Of a stretch of 9,184 nucleotides of DNA, positions 5,291 to 9,184 are shown piece by piece; the stretch's first letter is position 1; every line of letters starts with the position of its first letter. Location: positions 1 to 9,184 of the forward strand of contig JACPJY010000265.1 of NCBI GenBank assembly GCA_016187325.1. Direction: 5' to 3'. The DNA comes from Rhodospirillales bacterium. Lineage in GTDB: Bacteria; Pseudomonadota; Alphaproteobacteria; Rhodospirillales; Casp-alpha2. The position numbers and the translations under genes are program-made. Below the pieces are notes generated by a model. The model was not told the origin of the DNA and did no database searches. It worked only from the letters and a program-made list of their open reading frames with translations.

Positions 5291-6434
5291 CGGGCGCGCC
5301 AAACGCGAAGCCAAGGCCGCCGACGTCGCTACCATGCGGGCGGCGCTGACGCTGGCGCGCCGCGGCTTCGGCCGGGTGTGGCCCAATCCCGCCGTCGGCT
5401 GCGTGCTGGTGCGCGAGGACTTGGGCGCTGAGGGCCGCGCCCGCGTCGTCGGGCGCGGTTGGACGCAACCGGGCGGCCGGCCGCACGCCGAGACGGAAGC
5501 CTTGCGGCGGGCTGGCACGCTGGCCCGTTTCGCCACCGCTTACGTGACGCTGGAGCCCTGCAATCACCAGGGTGAAACGGGCCCGTGCACGGAGGCGCTG
5601 ATCGCCGCCGGTGTCGAGCGCTGCGTCATCGCCATCGAGGACCCGGACCCGCGGGTGGCCGGGACGGGGCTGGCGCGGCTCAGCGCCGCCGGCATCGCCG
5701 TCACCGAGGGCGTGTGCGCCGAGGAGGCGCGCGAAGTCAACGCCGGCTTCTTGATGCGCGTCACCAAAGGGCGGCCGCTGTTCACCCTGAAGACGGCGAC
5801 GACGCTGGACGGTCGCGTGGCGACCGCCAAGGGCGAAAGCAAATGGATCACCGGCGAGGGCGCGCGCGCTTTCGCCCATGGGCTGCGCGCCGACCACGAC
5901 GCCGTGATGATCGGCATCGGCACCGCGCTCGCCGACGCGCCGGAGCTGACGTGCCGGCTGCCCGGGCTCGAGGACCGCTCGCCGCTGCGCATCGTGCTCG
6001 ATAGCCGACTGCTGCTGCCGCCGGACAGCCCGCTGGCGTCGACGGCGAAGCGGCTGCTGATATGGCTGTACGCCGGCGGCGGCGCCGACCAGGCCAAGCG
6101 CCGGGCGCTGGAGGCCAAGGGCGTCACCGTGATCGACGCCGAGACCGGCGGCGATGGCCGGCCCGACCTCGGCTGGGTCGCCAAGGACCTCGGTCGCAGG
6201 GGCCTGACCCGGGTGCTGGTCGAAAGCGGCGGCCGCCTGGCGGCGGCGCTGTTGAAACGCGACCTGATCGACCGCATCGCCTGGTTCCGGGCGCCGAAGT
6301 TGATCGGCGACGACGGCCTGGGCGCGGTCGCCGCATTCGGCATCAGCGGCCTCGCCGAGGCGCCGGCATTCGCGCTCGAATCGATCGCCGCCGCCGGCGC
6401 CGACATTCTCGAAACCTATCACCGAGCACCCTGA
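5274..6434 (+). CDS. ribD: Bifunctional riboflavin biosynthesis deaminase/reductase RibD
   Basis: RibD catalyses the second and third steps of riboflavin synthesis: deamination of the pyrimidine ring of the GTP cyclohydrolase II product, then NADPH reduction of the ribosyl chain. From the GTG at 5274 it has 386 residues. The N-terminal deaminase domain (about 20-160) shows WPNPAVGCVLV, zinc and catalytic residues His71-Ala-Glu73, and Cys96-x8-Cys105 in EPCNHQGETGPC. The C-terminal reductase domain (about 165-386) has TLKTATTLDGRVAT, ESKWITG, the RADHDAVMIGIGTALAD segment and LVESGGRLAAALL. The common LADDP reads LADAP here (Asp221-Ala222-Pro223). The start is inferred: family members begin several residues before the internal ATG at 5334 (VATMRAAL aligns with E. 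coli EYYMARAL), so GTG 5274 fits best. It overlaps the nrdR end by 17 bases and has no strong ribosome site, suggesting coupling to nrdR. Confidence 0.95.
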   Translation: MIGTNSGRAKREAKAADVATMRAALTLARRGFGRVWPNPAVGCVLVREDLGAEGRARVVGRGWTQPGGRPHAETEALRRAGTLARFATAYVTLEPCNHQGETGPCTEALIAAGVERCVIAIEDPDPRVAGTGLARLSAAGIAVTEGVCAEEAREVNAGFLMRVTKGRPLFTLKTATTLDGRVATAKGESKWITGEGARAFAHGLRADHDAVMIGIGTALADAPELTCRLPGLEDRSPLRIVLDSRLLLPPDSPLASTAKRLLIWLYAGGGADQAKRRALEAKGVTVIDAETGGDGRPDLGWVAKDLGRRGLTRVLVESGGRLAAALLKRDLIDRIAWFRAPKLIGDDGLGAVAAFGISGLAEAPAFALESIAAAGADILETYHRAP

Positions 6435-6452
6435 CCGGAAAGCGATCAGCAC

Positions 6453-7040
6453 ATGTTCAGCGGCATCATCACCGATCTCGGCCGGATCAGGGCCATCAAG
6501 CCGGGCGGCGACACCTGCATCGAGGTCGAAACCGGCTACGATACCCGCACCATCGCCATCGGCGCCTCGGTCGCCTGCGCCGGCGTCTGCCTGACGGTGA
6601 TCGACAAGGGCAAGGACTGGTTCGCGGTCCAGGCCTCGGCCGAGACGCTGAAATGCACCACGCTAAGCGGTTGGAAAAAGGGCACGCCGGTCAATCTCGA
6701 GCGGCCGTTGAAGGCGGGAGACGAGATCGGCGGCCACGTCGTCGCCGGCCACGTCGACGCCGTCGCCAAGGTCGTCGCCGCCGAGGACGAAGGCGGGTCG
6801 CGGCGGCTGGTGTTCGAGGCGCCGAAGGACCTCAAGCGTCTGATCGCCGCCAAGGGCTCGATCGCCGTCGATGGCGTATCACTCACCGTCAACGGCATCC
6901 GCGACCAGCGCTTCGCCGTCAACGTCATCCCGCATACGCTGAAAGCGACGACGCTCGGCGGGCTCAAGCCCGGCGACCGCGTGAACCTGGAAATCGACCT
7001 CCTGGCGCGCTATGTTGCGCGGCTTCTGGATAGGGACTAA
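6453..7040 (+). CDS. ribE: Riboflavin synthase, alpha chain
   Basis: The enzyme dismutates two molecules of 6,7-dimethyl-8-ribityllumazine to riboflavin and the RibD product, the last step of the pathway. The 195 residues contain two lumazine-binding repeats: MFSGIITDLGRI through GASVACAGVCLTV in the first, and IGGHVVAGHVDAVA through GSIAVDGVSLTVNG in the second. The N-terminal MFSGII matches the family signature MFTGII, important for trimer and active-site formation, and fixes the start. GGAAAG lies 10 bases upstream and ribD ends 18 bases before. Genes of this function are named ribE in most bacteria and ribC in E. coli. Confidence 0.97.
   Translation: MFSGIITDLGRIRAIKPGGDTCIEVETGYDTRTIAIGASVACAGVCLTVIDKGKDWFAVQASAETLKCTTLSGWKKGTPVNLERPLKAGDEIGGHVVAGHVDAVAKVVAAEDEGGSRRLVFEAPKDLKRLIAAKGSIAVDGVSLTVNGIRDQRFAVNVIPHTLKATTLGGLKPGDRVNLEIDLLARYVARLLDRD
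7032..7036 (+). promoter_or_regulatory. Ribosome-binding site supporting a TTG start of ribBX
   Basis: AGGGA inside the end of ribE lies eight bases before TTG 7045. The alternative ATG at 7072 has no Shine-Dalgarno-like sequence. The protein from TTG begins MSYRENLSHMDDIIEDARNGR, matching the usual family N-terminus, so this site decides the start. Confidence 0.55.
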
Positions 7041-7044
7041 GCCG

Positions 7045-8187
7045 TTGTCATACCGCGAAAACCTGTCGCACATGGACGACATCATCGAGGACGCCCGCAA
7101 CGGCCGCATAATCGTGCTGGTCGACGACCAGCAGCGCGAGAACGAGGGCGATCTGGTGGTACCGGCGCAGATGGCGACGCCGGACGCTATTAACTTCATG
7201 GCCAAGCACGGGCGTGGCCTGATCTGCCTGGCGCTGACGGCCGAGCGCATCCGCCAGCTCGACCTGCCGCAGATGGCGCGGCGCAATGCCTCGCGTCACC
7301 AGACCGCGTTCACCGTCTCGATCGAGGCCCGCGAAGGGGTGACCACCGGGATCTCGGCCTCCGACCGGGCGCGCACCGTCGCCGTCGCTATCGACCCGAC
7401 CAAGGGCAAGAACGACATCGTCTGTCCCGGCCACGTTTTTCCGCTCGAGGCGCGCGACGGCGGCGTGCTGGTGCGCGCCGGCCACACAGAGGCGGCGGTC
7501 GACGTGTCGCGCCTGGCTGGGCTCAACCCGTCGGGGGTGATCTGCGAGATCATGAACGAGGACGGCACCATGGCGCGGATGCCGGACCTGATCAAATTCG
7601 CCCAGTTCCATGGCATTAAGATTGCCACCATCGCGGATTTGATCGCCTATCGGCTGCGCAACGACCGCATCGTCGAGCGCACCCTCGAAACCACGTTCAA
7701 GAGCGTCCACGGCGGCGATTTCAACATGTTCATCTACACCAACCGCGTCGCCTACGCCGAGCACATCGCGCTGGTGAAGGGCGACGTCAAGGCGGACGGC
7801 CCGGTGCTGGTGCGCATGCACGCGCTCAACGTGCTTGACGACGTGCTGGGCGACGTCGAGACCGGCAAGGCCGGCGAGCTGCAGCAGGCGATGCGGATGA
7901 TCGGCGAGGCCGGGCGCGGCGTCGTGGTGCTGATCCGCGAGCCCTACCGGGCGGCGTTGTCGGACCGAGTGCGCGCCAAGATCGAGATCGCTGGCGGTAA
8001 CAAGGACGCCGGCCGCGGCCAGCTCCGCGACTACGGCGTCGGCGCCCAGATCCTGCTCGACCTCGGGATCAGGGACATGGTGCTGTTGTCCAACACCAAG
8101 CGCACGATCATCGGCCTCGAAGGCTATGGGCTGTCGGTCGTCGAGCAGCGCCCAATTCTAGTCACCACCAACAAAGAGCGTTCCTGA
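7045..8187 (+). CDS. ribB: DHBP synthase with degenerate GTP cyclohydrolase II domain (RibBX type)
   Basis: A RibBA-like protein of 380 residues from TTG 7045. The N-terminal half (about 8-207) is a complete 3,4-dihydroxy-2-butanone-4-phosphate synthase, which turns ribulose-5-P into the four-carbon unit for lumazine. Its motifs are DDQQRENEGD (Glu32-Asn33-Glu34), SRHQTAFTVSIEA (His85), GVTTGISASDRA, GHVFPLEARDGGVLVRAGHTEAAVD and GVICEIMNEDGTMARMPDL. The C-terminal half (about 212-380) has the GTP cyclohydrolase II fold signs, such as RDYGVGAQILLDLG and LEGYGLSV. The HSECLTGD motif is replaced by MHALNVLDD, the zinc-binding RCDC is missing, and QEGRG is replaced by REPYR. It should therefore lack RibA activity, like the RibBX variants known in Proteobacteria. 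It lies four bases after ribE and one base before ribH. Automatic annotation may wrongly call it bifunctional ribBA. Confidence 0.93.
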   Translation: MSYRENLSHMDDIIEDARNGRIIVLVDDQQRENEGDLVVPAQMATPDAINFMAKHGRGLICLALTAERIRQLDLPQMARRNASRHQTAFTVSIEAREGVTTGISASDRARTVAVAIDPTKGKNDIVCPGHVFPLEARDGGVLVRAGHTEAAVDVSRLAGLNPSGVICEIMNEDGTMARMPDLIKFAQFHGIKIATIADLIAYRLRNDRIVERTLETTFKSVHGGDFNMFIYTNRVAYAEHIALVKGDVKADGPVLVRMHALNVLDDVLGDVETGKAGELQQAMRMIGEAGRGVVVLIREPYRAALSDRVRAKIEIAGGNKDAGRGQLRDYGVGAQILLDLGIRDMVLLSNTKRTIIGLEGYGLSVVEQRPILVTTNKERS

Positions 8188-8188
8188 G

Positions 8189-8653
8189 ATGACCGACGAA
8201 AGGCGGGTCCTGATCGTCGAGTCCCGGTATTACGAGGACATCGCCGACCAGCTGGCGAAAGGTGCCATCCAAGTCCTCGACGCGGCCGGTATTGCACACG
8301 ACCGGCTGGCGGTGCCGGGCGTGTTCGAGATTCCGGCCGCCATCCGCTTCGCGTTGCGTTCGATGGAAACCCACGCCGCGACCACCGATTACGACGGCTT
8401 CGTGGCGCTCGGCACCGTCATCCGCGGCGAGACCGACCACCATGCGCACATCGCCCGCGAAGCGACGCGCGCGCTCATGGACATCGCCATCGACAAGGCG
8501 GTGGCGCTCGGCTTCGGCGTGCTCACCTGCGACACCGAGAGACAGGCGCGGGTACGTGCGGCCGTCGACGGCAAGAACAAGGGCGGCGAAGCGGCGCGGG
8601 CGTGCCTGAGGATGATGGAGCTGCGAAAGACCCTCCGTCTGGCGCAACGATGA
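8189..8653 (+). CDS. ribH: 6,7-dimethyl-8-ribityllumazine synthase
   Basis: Lumazine synthase condenses the RibB product (DHBP) with the pyrimidine from the RibD branch to give the substrate of RibE; family members form pentamers or icosahedral capsids. It has 154 residues, the normal size. Motifs are VESRYYEDIADQLAKGA (10-26), VPGVFEIPAAI (42-52) and GTVIRGETDHH (75-85), where His84 aligns with the catalytic His88 of B. subtilis. The C-terminal GVLTCDTERQARVRA and the N-x-GGEAA segment also match. One base separates it from the ribBX stop, and its own stop overlaps nusB. Whether it forms a pentamer or a capsid cannot be told here. Confidence 0.97.
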   Translation: MTDERRVLIVESRYYEDIADQLAKGAIQVLDAAGIAHDRLAVPGVFEIPAAIRFALRSMETHAATTDYDGFVALGTVIRGETDHHAHIAREATRALMDIAIDKAVALGFGVLTCDTERQARVRAAVDGKNKGGEAARACLRMMELRKTLRLAQR

Positions 8654-9150
8654 GCAAGGCCCGCCGATCGGCCGCCGGCGGCAGGCGGCCCGGCGCCAGC
8701 CGGCGGCGAAGCGCCGCGCGCCTGGCGGCGGTGCAGGCCCTTTACGAGATGGACATGGTCGGCACGCCCGCCGACGCGGTGCTGGCGGAGTTCATGGCCA
8801 AGCGCTGGCGATTCAGCGCCGGCGAGGACCGTAGCGAGGCGATGGCTGAACCGGACAACGCGTGGCTGACCGATCTCGTCCACGGCGTCTCGAGTCGCGC
8901 CGCCGAACTCGACGGCACGATCGCGCCGACGTTATCGTCGGGGATGACGCTGAACCGGCTGGAGACGCTGCTGCGAGTGGTGCTGCGCGCCGGCACCTAC
9001 GAGTTGAAAACGAAGCTGGAGGTTCCTGCGGCGGTCGTCATCAACGAGTACGTCGAGGTGGCGAACGCATTCTTCGAGGGCAAAGAGGCGGCACTGGTCA
9101 ACGGGGTGCTCGACCGGCTGGCCCGCGAGCTCAGGGCCGGCGAGCTGTGA
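8650..9150 (+). CDS. nusB: Transcription antitermination factor NusB
   Basis: NusB binds boxA RNA with NusE (S10) and promotes antitermination of rRNA transcription. It has 166 residues; the all-helical NusB fold is indicated by RRRSAARLAAVQALYEMDMVG (about 17-37) and by LLRVVLRAGTYELKTKLEVPAAVVINEYVEVANAFFEGKEAALVNGVLDRLAREL (about 109-163). The N-terminal 17 residues are Arg/Gly/Ala-rich and basic, a tail often seen in alphaproteobacterial NusB. ATG 8650 overlaps the ribH stop (ATGA). The frame extends to a GTG or ATG upstream, but the coupled start fits the family length best. Linkage ribH-nusB is widespread in bacteria. Confidence 0.96.
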   Translation: MSKARRSAAGGRRPGASRRRSAARLAAVQALYEMDMVGTPADAVLAEFMAKRWRFSAGEDRSEAMAEPDNAWLTDLVHGVSSRAAELDGTIAPTLSSGMTLNRLETLLRVVLRAGTYELKTKLEVPAAVVINEYVEVANAFFEGKEAALVNGVLDRLARELRAGEL

Positions 9151-9184
9151 CCGGGACCGCCAAGGCCGAGGACGAAGGCTTGGA
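9147..9184 (+). CDS. Start of the next gene, possibly thiL (partial)
   Basis: A GTG at 9147 overlaps the nusB stop as GTGA, and the frame stays open to the window edge (12 full codons, VTGTAKAEDEGL). In many proteobacteria thiL (thiamine-monophosphate kinase) follows nusB, so that is the best guess from gene order. No ThiL motif is visible in so short a stretch, and a later start codon beyond the window is possible. Confidence 0.35.
   Translation, partial: MTGTAKAEDEGL

Noticed and set aside
5200..5340. FMN riboswitch upstream of ribD
   Set aside because: The nrdR coding sequence runs into ribD with no untranslated space, and the RFN helices are not seen here or before rpiB.
5148..6452. A 434-codon open frame on the - strand opposite ribD
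   Set aside because: It is an artefact of high GC in the third codon position of ribD. The translation is Arg/Gln/Gly-rich without motifs, while the + strand encodes a complete RibD.

Overview
The window is GC-rich and almost completely coding. Its protein families and gene order point to an alphaproteobacterium, probably of the Rhodospirillales type. The evidence is a MucR/Ros-family regulator, a DUF6867-type membrane protein directly after livF, and the run rpiB-glyA-nrdR-ribD-ribE-ribBX-ribH-nusB. This is inference from family resemblance; no database search was made.

Left part (1-2117, + strand): the end of a branched-chain amino acid ABC transporter locus. It holds the 3' part of livF (ATPase), a small three-helix membrane protein of the DUF6867 type, and a complete periplasmic amino-acid-binding protein (livK/livJ type). 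A strong intrinsic terminator closes the unit.

Middle (2149-2987): a MucR-type regulator on the - strand, convergent with livK and divergent from rpiB. The roughly 370-base divergent intergenic region is the most regulatory-looking stretch. It has a very good sigma70-like promoter reading into mucR, a weaker extended -10 promoter reading into rpiB, two clear dyads and AT-rich patches of the sort MucR proteins favour.

Right part (2988-9184, + strand): a tightly packed, operon-like run with 4-base ATGA/GTGA overlaps at rpiB/glyA, ribH/nusB and nusB/next gene. RpiB interconverts ribose-5-P and ribulose-5-P. GlyA supplies glycine and one-carbon units. NrdR represses ribonucleotide reductase genes. 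RibD, RibE, RibBX and RibH make riboflavin, with RibB using ribulose-5-P, the RpiB product. NusB is the antitermination and rRNA transcription factor. Twelve codons of a further gene (possibly thiL) follow. The RibBA-like protein keeps an intact DHBP synthase half, but its GTP cyclohydrolase II half has lost the zinc-cysteine and catalytic motifs (the RibBX variant), so GTP cyclohydrolase II must be encoded elsewhere.

I found no mobile element, CRISPR array, tRNA, rRNA or riboswitch, and no convincing new multi-gene system. The points most worth a second look are the degenerate RibA half, the dyads between mucR and rpiB, a perfect 16-bp palindrome built of unusual codons inside glyA, the MucR zinc-site substitutions, and the uncharacterised membrane protein beside livF.
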